From contig CAVRRQ010000006.1 of the NCBI GenBank assembly GCA_963723595.1, positions 1,054,001-1,118,000 of the forward strand: a DNA stretch of 64,000 nt. The letters are read 5' to 3'. The notes beneath the pieces were generated by a model. It made no database searches, was not told where the DNA came from, and worked only from the letters and a program-made list of their open reading frames with translations. Positions 32,820 through 42,029 of the stretch are shown piece after piece. The position numbers were made by a program, and so were the translations under genes. Each line of letters opens with the position of its first letter. Positions within the stretch are counted from its first letter, which is position 1. This DNA comes from RYN-230 sp963723595 (GTDB taxonomy: Bacteria; Actinomycetota; Actinomycetes; Streptosporangiales; Streptosporangiaceae).

Positions 32820-33817
32820 TCCTCACCGTCGCGCTGAACGCCACGGTGAACGTCACCTACGAGGCGGACGGGATCGCCTGGGGCGCCTCCAATCACCTCA
32901 GCCGGATGACCAGCCGGGCAGGCGGGGGGAGCCTGGCGGTGGCCCGGGTGCTGGCCGGTCTCGGCGAGGACGTGCTGGTGGCGGGCTTCGCCGGCGGGGG
33001 AGCCGGGGACCTGATCGAGGCTGACCTGGCCCGGGCGGGCGTGGCCACGGCCTTCACCAGGATCGGCCGCGAATCACGGCGGGTGGTCGAGGTGCTGGAC
33101 GAGGCGCGGGAGGAGAGCACCTGGCTCAGCGAGCCTGCCCCGTTCATCACCACCGAGGAACTGGGCCGGTTCGCCGGCGAATTCCGCAAGCGGGTGCGGG
33201 ATGCGGACGCCGTGGTGCTGAGCGGCGGGCTCCCGTCCGGCCTTCCCCTGGACATCTACGCGTCCCTGGTCAGCTACGCCGCGGAGGCGTCGGTACCCGC
33301 GATCGTCCACGCCGGGGGGCCGGCCCTGTGGCGCAGCCTGGACCGGCACCCCGCCCTGGTGCTGATCGCGTCGACGGCCGGAGCGGCCGGGGCCGGGGCA
33401 TCCGTGGGCCCGGCCGGCCTGCTGGCCCGGGGCGCGAAGGCGGCGGTCATGCTGTCCGGCGCGGCCCTGCTCGCGGCGGTGTCCTCCGGTCCCGGCGGGC
33501 CGTGGCGGGCCGCGCTGGAGGGCTACCCCGGCCTGTCACTGTCTGCGGAGGCCGTGGTGGCCGGGCTGTTGCCGGCCGTGGTTCAGGGCTGGGCGTGGCC
33601 GGATGCGCTGCGGCACGCGGTGGCCCTCGGCGCGTCGGCCGACCTGCTCGGCGAGGTCGACCTGGACGCTTACGACTTGCTCTCGTCCGAGGTCGCGCTG
33701 GCCCGCGGCGGACGTCGCCCGCCGCCCCGCCTGACCAGGACCCGGCCCGACCCGCAGGCCGCCGGGCCAGCCCGGCCACCCCCGCCACCCCGACGACTGC
33801 CAACGGGACCACGGTGA
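32816..33817 (+). CDS. PfkB-like protein with degenerate active site
   Basis: The start (VILTVALNATVNVTYEADG) follows the 1-phosphofructokinase pattern, and SRAGGGSLAVARVLAGLGED aligns with the substrate loop AGGKGxNVARxLAxLG, but its Lys and Asn are replaced by Gly and Ala. The GAGD catalytic motif is replaced by a sequence near residues 240-248 reading LSLSAEAVVAG, so the general base Asp is not there. It therefore looks like a pseudokinase. The last 30 residues are Pro/Arg-rich and overlap the convergent exchanger gene by about 370 bases, so the real end may be near 33700. Confidence 0.75.
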   Translation: MILTVALNATVNVTYEADGIAWGASNHLSRMTSRAGGGSLAVARVLAGLGEDVLVAGFAGGGAGDLIEADLARAGVATAFTRIGRESRRVVEVLDEAREESTWLSEPAPFITTEELGRFAGEFRKRVRDADAVVLSGGLPSGLPLDIYASLVSYAAEASVPAIVHAGGPALWRSLDRHPALVLIASTAGAAGAGASVGPAGLLARGAKAAVMLSGAALLAAVSSGPGGPWRAALEGYPGLSLSAEAVVAGLLPAVVQGWAWPDALRHAVALGASADLLGEVDLDAYDLLSSEVALARGGRRPPPRLTRTRPDPQAAGPARPPPPPRRLPTGPR

Positions 33818-34871
33818 GCCCGATCCCCGGCGCCGCGGAGTGCGCCGTGGCCAGCAAAGACCCCAGGAACACCAGGTACGACCCGACGATGAAGGCCCCC
33901 GTGGCCCGGCGCACTCCGCCGTCCCGGAACGCGAAGGCCAGCGCGGCGGCGGTCAGGACCAGGTACCACACGGCGATCAGCACCGAATGGACTGACACGG
34001 CCCCGAGCCCGGTGATGCTGGCGGGCAGCAGCAGGCCCGCGGTGACGTTGAGCGCGTTGCTGTTCAGCGTGGTGCTCAGCATGGCCGCGCCCCGCCCGCG
34101 CGCGGCCAGGTACACGGCCGCGACCGCGTTCGGCAGGCTGGTCACCGCGGCCAGCACCACGCCGCCGGTAACGATCTGCGGTACCCCGAAGTGAGACCCG
34201 ATCGACGTGCCGGCCCGCTCCATGACCACGCTGGCCGCCACGACCACGAGCAGGGCGCCCGCGGCCAGGAACACGTCGCGGCGGCGGCCGCGCGGCGGGC
34301 GGATGACCTCCCCGAGTTCCTGCTCCTCCTCGGAGATCGCCACGGCCAGCCAGGCTTCCCAGCGGCGCGCCACCGCCGGCCAGGCGTCCCACCGGCGCGC
34401 CAGCGGCACCTGCTGCAGCCGCCGGGCTCCCGCGCCGAGCAGGACGGCGTACGGCACCAGGACGGCCAGCGCCGCGGCGAGCCCGGCGGCGGGCGGGATG
34501 GTGCCGGTGGTGGTGATCAGGCAGACCGCCGCGACCCACAGGGCGATGATCCCGCCGAGGATGACGACCCGGCGGTGCAGGGCGATGCTGCCGGCCACGA
34601 TCCCGCCCAGGCCGAGCAGCGCGGCCAGGTTGAACACGTTGGAGCCGATGATGACGCCCGCGCCGACCTTCTGCTGATGCTGGGCCAGCGCGGTGACGGC
34701 CGAGGTGATCTCCGGGGCGTCGGCGGCCAGCGCGGCCATCAGGCCCAGCAGCGCCTCTGACAGCCCGAGCCGCTCACCGATCCGCTCCAGCCTGGTGACC
34801 AGCAGGTAACTGGTGGCCAGGCTGACCGCGGCGGCCACGCAGAAGACCAGCACCTGCAGGGCGACGGGCAC
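33447..34871 (-). CDS. Sodium/calcium exchanger-family cation antiporter
   Basis: Ten or so hydrophobic segments with two alpha repeats: LGLMAALAADAPEITSAVTA with VIIGSNVFNLAALLG, and AAVTSLPNAVAAVYLA with LNSNALNVTAGLLLP. The first repeat keeps its Glu; in the second the usual Glu is Asn (SLPNAV). A cytoplasmic loop between them is acidic (SEEEQELGE). The membrane part ends near 33790. The remaining 110 or so residues are Arg/Pro-rich and antisense to the PfkB-like gene, so the true stop may have been lost. It probably exchanges Ca2+ or another cation for Na+ or H+. Confidence 0.82.
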   Translation of the reverse strand: MPVALQVLVFCVAAAVSLATSYLLVTRLERIGERLGLSEALLGLMAALAADAPEITSAVTALAQHQQKVGAGVIIGSNVFNLAALLGLGGIVAGSIALHRRVVILGGIIALWVAAVCLITTTGTIPPAAGLAAALAVLVPYAVLLGAGARRLQQVPLARRWDAWPAVARRWEAWLAVAISEEEQELGEVIRPPRGRRRDVFLAAGALLVVVAASVVMERAGTSIGSHFGVPQIVTGGVVLAAVTSLPNAVAAVYLAARGRGAAMLSTTLNSNALNVTAGLLLPASITGLGAVSVHSVLIAVWYLVLTAAALAFAFRDGGVRRATGAFIVGSYLVFLGSLLATAHSAAPGIGLTVVPLAVVGVAGVAGLARRPAGRAGSWSGGAAGDVRRGPARPRTRASRKRPGRPRRAGRPTRRGPPRAAAHPATPSPEPRPATARPPRPPQTVTGRGSPPARPATARRDRRTPPRAGPRRTA

Positions 34872-34886
34872 GGGATGCGTCCCCGG

Positions 34887-35462
34887 TTACCAGGGGTTGG
34901 GCGTGCCGCTGCCGAAGATCTGGGCCTGGAGCTGGCTCGCCGTCAGCGTCGTGCCGCAGACCGCCGGGGGCAGCTTGCCGTTAAGCGCGGTCCAGGCGGT
35001 CCAGGCGGTGAGGGAGTACCGGAGCGCCAGCGGGTTCGCGTTGCCGACGTGGGCGGGCACCCACAGGCTGCCGCTCTTCACCCAGGTAGTGCCGAACTCC
35101 AGGTAGTGGGTCCGGTGCCCGTCGATCACGAACGTCTGGGGGTAAGGGCCGGGCTTGTCGTGCGTGAGCCACCAGCTGCTGAAGTTGTCCGCGTTGGTCG
35201 TGCTGACCGTGACCCGGCCATGGCTGAACCAGTCCAGCCCGGAGCCCGGCCGCAGGCCGGCGGTGTTCACCGCGCACTGGGTCAGCAGGGCGGGCGCGTC
35301 GGCCAGCCGGTAGCCGTACGGGTCGCGGAGCGAGGCCGTGGGGCGGGCGCTGGCGGCCCCCTTCTTCGGCGGGACGACCGCGAAGTGGCATCCGGCCAGC
35401 ATCGCCCCGGCCGCGATCGCCGCGGCCAGCCGGCCGCCGTGCATCAGCCGGCCGCCGTGCAC
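34887..35462 (-). CDS. Lipoprotein of unknown function
   Basis: A short signal peptide ends in lipobox LAGC (about residue 25 from GTG 35462). The mature part is about 165 residues with a conserved-looking WFSHGRVTVST, WWLTHDKPGPYPQTFVIDGH and TALNGKLPPAVCG. I do not recognise the family. The first 18 bases are duplicated in tandem (GTG/ATG CACGGCGGCCGGCTG), so either GTG 35462 or ATG 35444 could start it. It follows the exchanger on the opposite side and is monocistronic. Confidence 0.65.
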   Translation of the reverse strand: MHGGRLMHGGRLAAAIAAGAMLAGCHFAVVPPKKGAASARPTASLRDPYGYRLADAPALLTQCAVNTAGLRPGSGLDWFSHGRVTVSTTNADNFSSWWLTHDKPGPYPQTFVIDGHRTHYLEFGTTWVKSGSLWVPAHVGNANPLALRYSLTAWTAWTALNGKLPPAVCGTTLTASQLQAQIFGSGTPNPW

Positions 35463-35662
35463 CAGCCTGGCCGCCCGCCGCCGCGCACCAGCATCCGCCT
35501 CATGCCTGCCTCTCGTCCTGAGCCCGCCGGCTCAACTTGTACCGTACGGCGGCCCGCGGTGCGCCGGGTACGCCCGCCGTCGCCGGGCAAAGTTACGCCC
35601 GGGCATGGGCGAACGCCGCGGACCGTGATCTACTCGTGGGTAAGTTCACGAGGAGGTGGGCC

Positions 35663-37212
35663 GTGGGGCTCGCGTTCTGGCGCCGGGCGGAGGCCGATCC
35701 CGCCTGGACCGCGCTGGTCGAGCCGGACGGCACCCCGCGCACCGCGGGTGAGCTGCTCGCCCGGGTCAACCAGCTCACCCACGCGCTCCGCGGGCTGGGG
35801 CTGCGGCCGGGGGACGGCATCGCGGTGCTGCTCCCCAACGGGAGCGCCGCGCTGGAGACCTACCTGGCCGCGCTGCAGGGCGGCTGGTATTACACGCCGG
35901 TCAACTGGCATTTCACCCCGCCGGAGATCGCCTACATCGTGGCCGACAGCGAGGCCAAGGCCTTCTTCGTGCACGAGCGCTACGCCGCAGCCGGGGCCGC
36001 AGCCGCCGGAGCTAGCCGGGCTGCCCGCCGCCGCCCGGCTCTGCTACGGCGCGATCCCCGGGTTCACCCCCGTCGAGGGCCTGCTGGACGGGCAGCCCGC
36101 CACCATGCCCGCGGACCGCGTGGCGGGGTCGTCCATGCACTACACCTCCGGGACCACGGGCCGGCCCAAAGGCGTCCGCCGGGACCTGTCCGGGATGGAC
36201 CCGGACGACGCGGCGGAGCTGAACACCGCCCTGCTCCAGATCTTCGGCGTCCCGCCCGGCCAGCCGAACGTGCACCTGGTCACCTCGCCGAACTATCACA
36301 CCGCGGTGACCCTGTTCGGCGGCGCGGCCATCCACCTGGGCCACACGCTGGTGTACATGGACGGCTGGGACTCCGAGACCGCGCTGGCCTGCGTGGAGCG
36401 GTACCGGGTGACGAGCACGCACATGGTGCCGACCCAGTTCAAGCGGATGCTCGTCGCTGCCGGAGGCCACCCGGTCCCGGTACGACCTGTCCTCGATGCG
36501 CTGGATGATCCACGCCGCGGCCCCTGCCCGGTGCCGCTCAAGCGGGCCATGCTGGAGTGGTGGGGCCCGCGGGTGTACGAGTACTACGCGGCCACCGAGG
36601 GGGGCGGGACCCTGGCCACCCCGCAGGACTGGCTGGCCCGCCCGGGCACGGTGGGCACGCCGTGGCCGGCGAGCGAGATCATGATCGCCGGCGACGACGG
36701 CCAGGAATGCCCGCCCGGCACGCCCGGCACGGTCTACATGAAGATGGGCATCACGCCGTTCGAGTACAAGGGCGACCGGGCCAAGACCGAGGCGAACCGG
36801 CTGCGGGGCTTCTTCACCGCGGGTGACATCGGCTATCTCGACGAGGACGGGTTCCTGTTCCTCTGCGACCGCAAGGCCGACATGATCATTTCTGGCGGGG
36901 TGAACATCTACCCGGCCGAGGTCGAGGCGGAGCTCATCATGCATCCCGGCGGTGGCCGACGTCGCGGTGTTCGGCGTGCCCGACGAGGAGTGGGGCGAGC
37001 GGGTGATGGCCGTGATCGAGCCCGCGGCGGGCCGGACCCCGGGACCGGAGCTGGCCGCGGAGATCCTCGGGTCGCTGGACGGGAAGCTGGCCAGGCTGAA
37101 GTGGCCGTCGGCGATCGACTTCACCGCCGAGATGCCCCGCGATCCCAGCGGCAAGCTGCTCAAACGCCGCCTGCGCGAGCCCTACTGGCAGGCCCAGGGC
37201 CGCTCGATCTAA
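35663..37212 (+). pseudogene. AMP-forming acyl-CoA synthetase, multiply frameshifted
   Basis: Family sequence runs through changing frames: GLAFWRRAEADPAWTALVEP to about 35990, then SMHYTSGTTGRPKGVRR (the AMP-binding motif) to about 36475, a short stretch YDLSSMRWMIHAAAP in another frame (36485-36525), then YEYYAATEGGGTLA and DRKADMIISGGVNIYPAEVE to 36945, and VADVAVFGVPDEEWGERVM with PRDPSGKLLKRRLREPY to the stop. At least four single-base shifts are needed. GTG 35663 has AGGAGGT seven bases upstream. The intact enzyme would activate a fatty or aromatic acid. It is decayed, or the sequence has several indels. Confidence 0.85.
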
Positions 37213-37248
37213 GGCTGCCGCCCGGGTCCGGCAGACGGCGGCGCAGGG

Positions 37249-38218
37249 TTACGCGGGAACCGGGTGGGCGCGTTCGGCGCCCGCGGTCACGCTGAGCACG
37301 TCGAGCAGCCGGGCCACGGCGGGCGGCTCGGGTGCCTCACCGTAGGTCACGGCGAGCACCTGCCGGTGCGACCCGGGCAGCGGCGCGGCCTGGATGCCCG
37401 GGTGGCGCGCGGCGCGGAGCGCCAGGCCGGGGAGCGTCGTGATGCCCAGGCCCGCGGCCACGAGCGCCTGGACCGCGACGAAGTCGTCGGTGGTGAACGC
37501 GATCTTCGGGCTGAACCCGGCCAGCTCGCACTGCCAGACCAGGTAGCTGCGGCACCGCTCGCATCCGCCGATCCACCGGTACTCGGCGTAGTCGGCCAGG
37601 TCCGGCCAGGGCGGCAGCGGCGGCTCGCCGGCGGCGCGGGACGGGTGCGGGCGTCCGCACCGGCGCGCGGCCCGGGTGACCAGGTGGATGGGGTCGTCGA
37701 GCAGCAGCCGGGACCGGGTGCCCTCGTCGGTGTCCCCGGGCGGGCTCACGGTCACGCCGTCCTGGTAGTGCCGGAAGACCAGCGCCACGTCCACGTACCC
37801 GGCCCGGAGCATGCGCAGCGCCTCCGGCGGCTCCGCCTCGGCCAGGGTGAGATCCAGGCCGGGGTTCTCGGCCTCGAGCCGGGCCGCGGCCATCGGCACC
37901 AGCGTGCTGAGTGCCGAGGGGAACGCGGCCAGCCGGATCCGGCCCGCGCGCAGGCCCACGTGCGCGGCGAGTTCGTTCTCCGCGGCGTCCAGCCGGCCGA
38001 GGATCTCCTCGGCCCGTTCCGCCAGCAGCCGGCCCGCGTCGGTCAGCCGCACGCCCGCGGCCGGCCCGCTGGGTGAGCAGCGCCCCGGTCTCGGCCTCGA
38101 GCCGGGACAGGTGATGGCTCACCGAGGGCTGGGCGTAGTTGAGCGCCCGGGCCGCCGCGGTCACCGAGCCGTGCCGGGCCACCGCGACGAGCACGCGGAG
38201 CCTGGTCACATCCAGCAT
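37249..38218 (-). pseudogene. LysR-family regulator, one frameshift
   Basis: The N-terminal HTH (VTRLRVLVAVARHGSVTAAA, LNYAQPSVSHHLSRLEAETG) is in one frame, and the effector domain (GRIRLAAFPSALSTLVPMAA, GLGITTLPGLALRAARHPG) is in another. One extra C near 38055-38065 (RAGRG before VRLTDAGRLLAERAEEI) explains the split. It lies 3' to 3' with the broken acyl-CoA synthetase. The effector domain contains GGCERCRSYLVWQC, an unusual cluster of three cysteines. Confidence 0.82.
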
Positions 38219-38949
38219 CCAGCAAGTATAGATCCGCTCGATCCAATCGCCTGCTGGATCCGGGTCGCCGCCTATCTGACCAGATGATCCCTAACGGTTT
38301 TTCCGGCGCGGGTCCCCCGAAGCCTGCCTCCGGGAGCCGCCGGCCCTGGAATTCCGGTGCGCGGACTGCCCCCGCGCAGAACGCCGGGGGGCGAAGCGGC
38401 AGGCGTGAAGGCCGGCCCGGTACCCGGTCGGCGGCATGCCGATCAGGTAGGTCGCGCCGGCCCGGTGCAGGAACAGCGTGATCCTCCAGTCGATGCAGCT
38501 GGAGTGATCGGGGCTCCCGGCGGGGTTCTGATGGCTGGTGAAGGTCACCGTGGCCTTGAGGCCGCCCTTGAGCGGGGAGACGCCGGCCAGCACCGCCTTC
38601 GAGTCATGGCTGGTCCGGTAGCCCCACGCGAATTCCCGCGGGGTCAGGTGGCGCTGCGCGAACAGACGCTCGTACGCCGGGTAGTTACGGTGGTTGACCG
38701 CCGCGAAGTAGCGGTCCAGGAGCGCGGCGACCCGCCGGGCGTCGGGCCGCGCGCCCAGGCCTGGCCCGACGGACACGATGCCGTGGATGGAGCGCCGCGG
38801 CGGGCCGCCCTGCCCCGGAGGCCGGGGCGGAGTGGTGTGGGTGCGGGGCCGGCGTGGTGGTGCCGCGGCCCGTTCTGGTCCGGCCCGGGCCCGACTGGCC
38901 GGAGCGAGGCTGGCCGGAACCAGGCTGGCTGTGGCTGGTCGGGCTGGCC

Positions 38950-39100
38950 CCGGTCGGCCGCGAACAGGCTGGGCCGGGCTGGTTCCGGTAGGCCGCGAAA
39001 CAGGCTGGGCCGGGCTGGCCGGGGTCGTTCCGGTCGGGCCGCGAAACGGGCTGGCCTGGGCTGGCCGGGGTAATTCCGGTGGGCCGCGAAACGGGGAGGC
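38950..39100. repeat. Degenerate tandem repeats of about 45 bp in the protein B linker
   Basis: Four copies of a unit beginning CCGGTxGGCCGCGAA and continuing CAGGCTGGGCCGGGCTGG occur at about 38950, 38985, 39030 and 39076. They encode part of the low-complexity linker and coincide with frame changes. Confidence 0.65.
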
Positions 39101-39800
39101 CCGGACTGCTCTGGCTGTGCCCCGTGCGGCTCGTGCCGGGCTGGCCGGATCCCGTGCGCTGCGTAGCCGCCTGGCTCGTTCCCGGGCGCGGGCGTGCTGG
39201 TCGGGCCCGTGCTGCTGTGGCCCGTGCTGCTATGAGCCGTGCCGCTCGGGCTGGTTCCCCGGTGGCTGCCGCGCTGGCCTTGTCCCGCCTGTCCGTGGCC
39301 GGGCTGCCCGGTCCCGCTCTGGCCCGGTCGGGCCGGCGACGTGCCGGTCGGCACGGGGGCTGGCCGGGCTGCTGGGCGTCAGGCTGGGCGACGGGACTGC
39401 CCCGACAGTGCCTGGCTGGGCTGGCCCTGGCCCGAGCCGAGCTGGCTGGGGCGGGACTGGTGACTGCCGGGCGGGCTGCTGGCCTGCGGCTGGTTGGTGC
39501 CGACCAGCCAGGCGGTCGAGGCGACCGCGAGCAGCCCGGCGATCACCACCACGCCGATGACGGGCGCCCGGCGGTCCGGCCGCCGGCTGCCGGGCAGCCA
39601 GGGGTCGTCCGTCCACGGCTCATCGTCGGCCTCGGCACCGATCCGGACCAGCCTCAGCGGCCCGCCATCCCCCGGGCCGCCGGGGGCCGGCATCGTCGGC
39701 GGCCCGGCCGGGTCCTCCCCGTACTCCGGTGCGCGCCGGCCGGCCGCGGTCTGGCTTGCGGCCCCCGGCCCTGAGCCAGCCTGGCCAGTGCCTGGCAGCG

Positions 39801-39840
39801 CTGCCTGGTCAGCAGCTGCCTGGTCAGCAGCTGCCTGGTC
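39801..39840. repeat. 15-bp tandem repeat in the protein B linker
   Basis: CTGCCTGGTCAGCAG is repeated at 39801-39815 and 39816-39830, with a partial third copy to 39840. On the minus strand the family-like frame reads DQAAADQAAADQAA. Confidence 0.8.
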
Positions 39841-40528
39841 GGTAACAGCCTGGTCCGTGGGCTGCTCGCGGTGGCGATCCGCGCGGCGGGCTGCTCCGCG
39901 GTGGCGACCCGCGCGGTGGGCTGCTCCACGTCGGAGGGCTGCTCCACGCTGGGCTCGTCCGCGACGGCGTGCTCCGCACCGGGATCGTCCTGGGCCTCCG
40001 GGCGGGAGAAGCCCTCCGCCGGAGAAGCGGCCGAAGGAGCCCCGGCCGGAACCGCCCAGGCCGGGGCGGCCCAGGCCGGAGCCGGCTGGCCGGGCGCTGC
40101 GTCGGCGGAGTCGGCGTCCGCCACCCCGACCTGCGCGGGGATGACGGGCGTAGAGCCCGGCCGGGCCGGCCCCTCCGGGGACACCGGATCGCGAGGAGGC
40201 TCCGCGGGACCTGCCTGGGCCGGGCCCTGGCCCGGGCTGACGTCAACGGCAGTGGCCTGGCCCGGGGCGGCCTGCTCCGTTCCAGTCGTACTGGCCTCAG
40301 CCGTCCTGGCCTCTGCGGTGCTGGATTGGCTCGAGCGGTGCTGGATTGAGCGGTGCTGGATTGGGCGGTGCTGGTCTCCGCAGTGCTGGTCTCGTCGGTG
40401 CTGGTCTCGTCGGCAGCGGCCCCGGCCGGGCGCTCGGGCGCCGAACTGGTCTGCGCCCCGCACCGGGTGCAGTAGCGCAGCATCCCGCTGACCGGGGAAC
40501 CGCATTTCGTGCAGAATCTCATCGGTGC

Positions 40529-41798
40529 TCAGCCCACCCTGAAGTTCATGTCGATGGCGGTCTCCCGGCCAGGTTGCGGGCCGGCCGGGTCTGGTTCCCT
40601 GCTGGCCGCGTCGATCCCGGCCCAGCGCGGCCCCGTGCATCGCGGCCACGAGAGCCCGGGTGGACTCGAAGCGGAGCGAGCGGTAGATCCCGTCTCCCCG
40701 GCTGGTCACGTCCTGGATATTCCGGCCGATGACCATCATCAGCAGGCGCAAAGGGGACATGTGCAGCCAGAAAGTCCAGCCCACGTACAAGTCGTTCCCA
40801 TGCGCAAAACATGAGATGTAGCCACTGAAATGGCCGCGGCGCAACTCGAGGTATTCACGCTCTCCTTCCCCCGGCCGGGAGACGGTCCGCGCGCGCAGCG
40901 AATCCACCGGAGCGCCATGGGCCTGGAACGCCGAATTGATGTGCTCGAATGCCGTCTGGGTGGCGTCGGAGCTTTGCTCCATCACCTGGCTCCATTCGGC
41001 CAGCAAGGCCGGGACCGGGATCAGCCAGAACGGGATGGCCAGCACCAGGGCGACCAGCCACATGCTGTCCATCTCCAGCCGGAAGGCCGGAGCGAGCTTC
41101 GTCCCGGCCGCGGCGGAGAGCAGCACGCAGAGCAGCAGGACTATCTCGGTGAGCAGGTAGATGCCGGTGAACACGCCCGCCTGGCGGAGCACGTACCTCA
41201 GGTAGCGGGGGTTCCGGGCGGGGTCCAGGCTGCCCGGCCCGGAAAGCCGTGGCTTCGCTGGCCGGGTGGCCACTCGCCGCACGGCCGGCCAGGCCAGCGC
41301 CGTCCTGCCGCCCCGCACTCCCGGGCCGGAAGTTATCGCGCCGGATCGCGCCGTTCTGCCGGGCGGTGCCCGTCTGCCGGGCGGTACCCGCGGCCTGCGC
41401 GGGGCCGGGCGCCTGGCCCGTCCCGTCCGGCGCCGTCCCGTCCACCGCCGCCGCGTCGCCGCGCGCCGTCCCTCCGGCACCGGCGTCGGACTGGGCTGCC
41501 GGCCCGTGTACTGCCGCATCCGGCTCTGCCGCATCCTGCTCCGGCGCATCGTGTTCCGGGCTGGCGTGCTCGGGCCCGGCGTGCTCGGGCCGGCCTGCCC
41601 GGGGGCGCCGGGGTGGTAGGCGGACGGGATGATGCGGACCTGGCCCCGGTCGGCGGCGGGAGCAGCGAGGGGGGCTGACCCTAAGCCGTCCGGCTCGCGC
41701 GCGGCGGGGACGGACGGCGTGACAGGCCGCCCGCAATTACCGCAAAACGCGTCCCCGGCGAAAAGGCCTTCGCCGCACCCGACGCATTTCTCCCACAT
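40529..41798 (-). CDS. Zinc-ribbon membrane protein A
   Basis: It starts MWEKCVGCGEGLFAGDAFCGNCG (Cys5/8/19/22, zinc ribbon), followed by a basic Pro/Arg-rich linker. Two hydrophobic segments come next (GIYLLTEIVLLLCVLLSAAAG, trimmed; WLVALVLAIPFWLIPVPALL), then a soluble domain with GHFSGYISCFAHGNDLYVGW and RLLMMVIGRNIQDVTSRGDG. The last part shifts frame: one extra G near 40636, after which the other frame reads AGIDAASREPDPAGP to a stop at 40529. Without the shift the frame runs on through the gene B linker. The stop is six bases before gene B, so A and B form an operon. The soluble domain differs from the NTF2-like domain of B, C and D. Confidence 0.68.
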
Positions 41799-41975
41799 CG
41801 GCCAATCCTTCGCTCGGTCCGGGACTAATCGGGCATATGGCACGCCCGTTGTGCCCGCCACAGGTAACTTACCAATTCTGCGAATGGAAAACCGATCATG
41901 GTCGGAGTAAAGAACTTCCCGTGCTGGGAATGTGATCATGCGATTGGCGATAGGGGAAAAGCGGCACAAAAGGCC

Positions 41976-42012
41976 ACGCCCGGCGCCACCGGGATACGGT
42001 GGCGCCGGGCGT
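41976..42012 (-). terminator. Rho-independent terminator of the MMPL gene
   Basis: ACGCCCGGCGCCACCG (41976-41991) and its perfect complement (41997-42012) form a 16-bp stem with a five-base loop. On the minus strand the stem is followed by GGCCTTTTGTG, a short T-run. It lies 18 bases after the MMPL stop and separates that gene from protein A. Confidence 0.8.
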
Positions 42013-42029
42013 TCTCCTCCCGCGAGGCC

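Larger units (their letters stand above)
38291..40522 (-). pseudogene. Zinc-ribbon / linker / membrane / NTF2-like protein B, frameshifted in the linker
   Basis: It starts MRFCTKCGSPVSGMLRYCTRCG (zinc ribbon, Cys4/7/18/21). A very long low-complexity linker follows, with SSTAQSSTAxxTS, EQPTDQAxxDQAAA and SLFAADRG-type repeats. A membrane segment comes next (APVIGVVVIAGLLAVAST, about 39560-39510), then more repeats and the conserved C-terminal domain RVAALLDRYFAAVNHRNYPA to FTSHQNPAGSPDHSSC. The parts lie in three frames, so several indels fall in the repetitive linker. The layout equals proteins C (44578) and D (50058). The start is six bases after the stop of protein A. No function is known. 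Confidence 0.65.

Noticed and set aside
41266..41736. Plus-strand and alternate-frame proteins over the protein A linker
   Set aside because: Repetitive Ala/Pro/Arg composition in every frame; only the minus frame connects the zinc ribbon to the membrane part.
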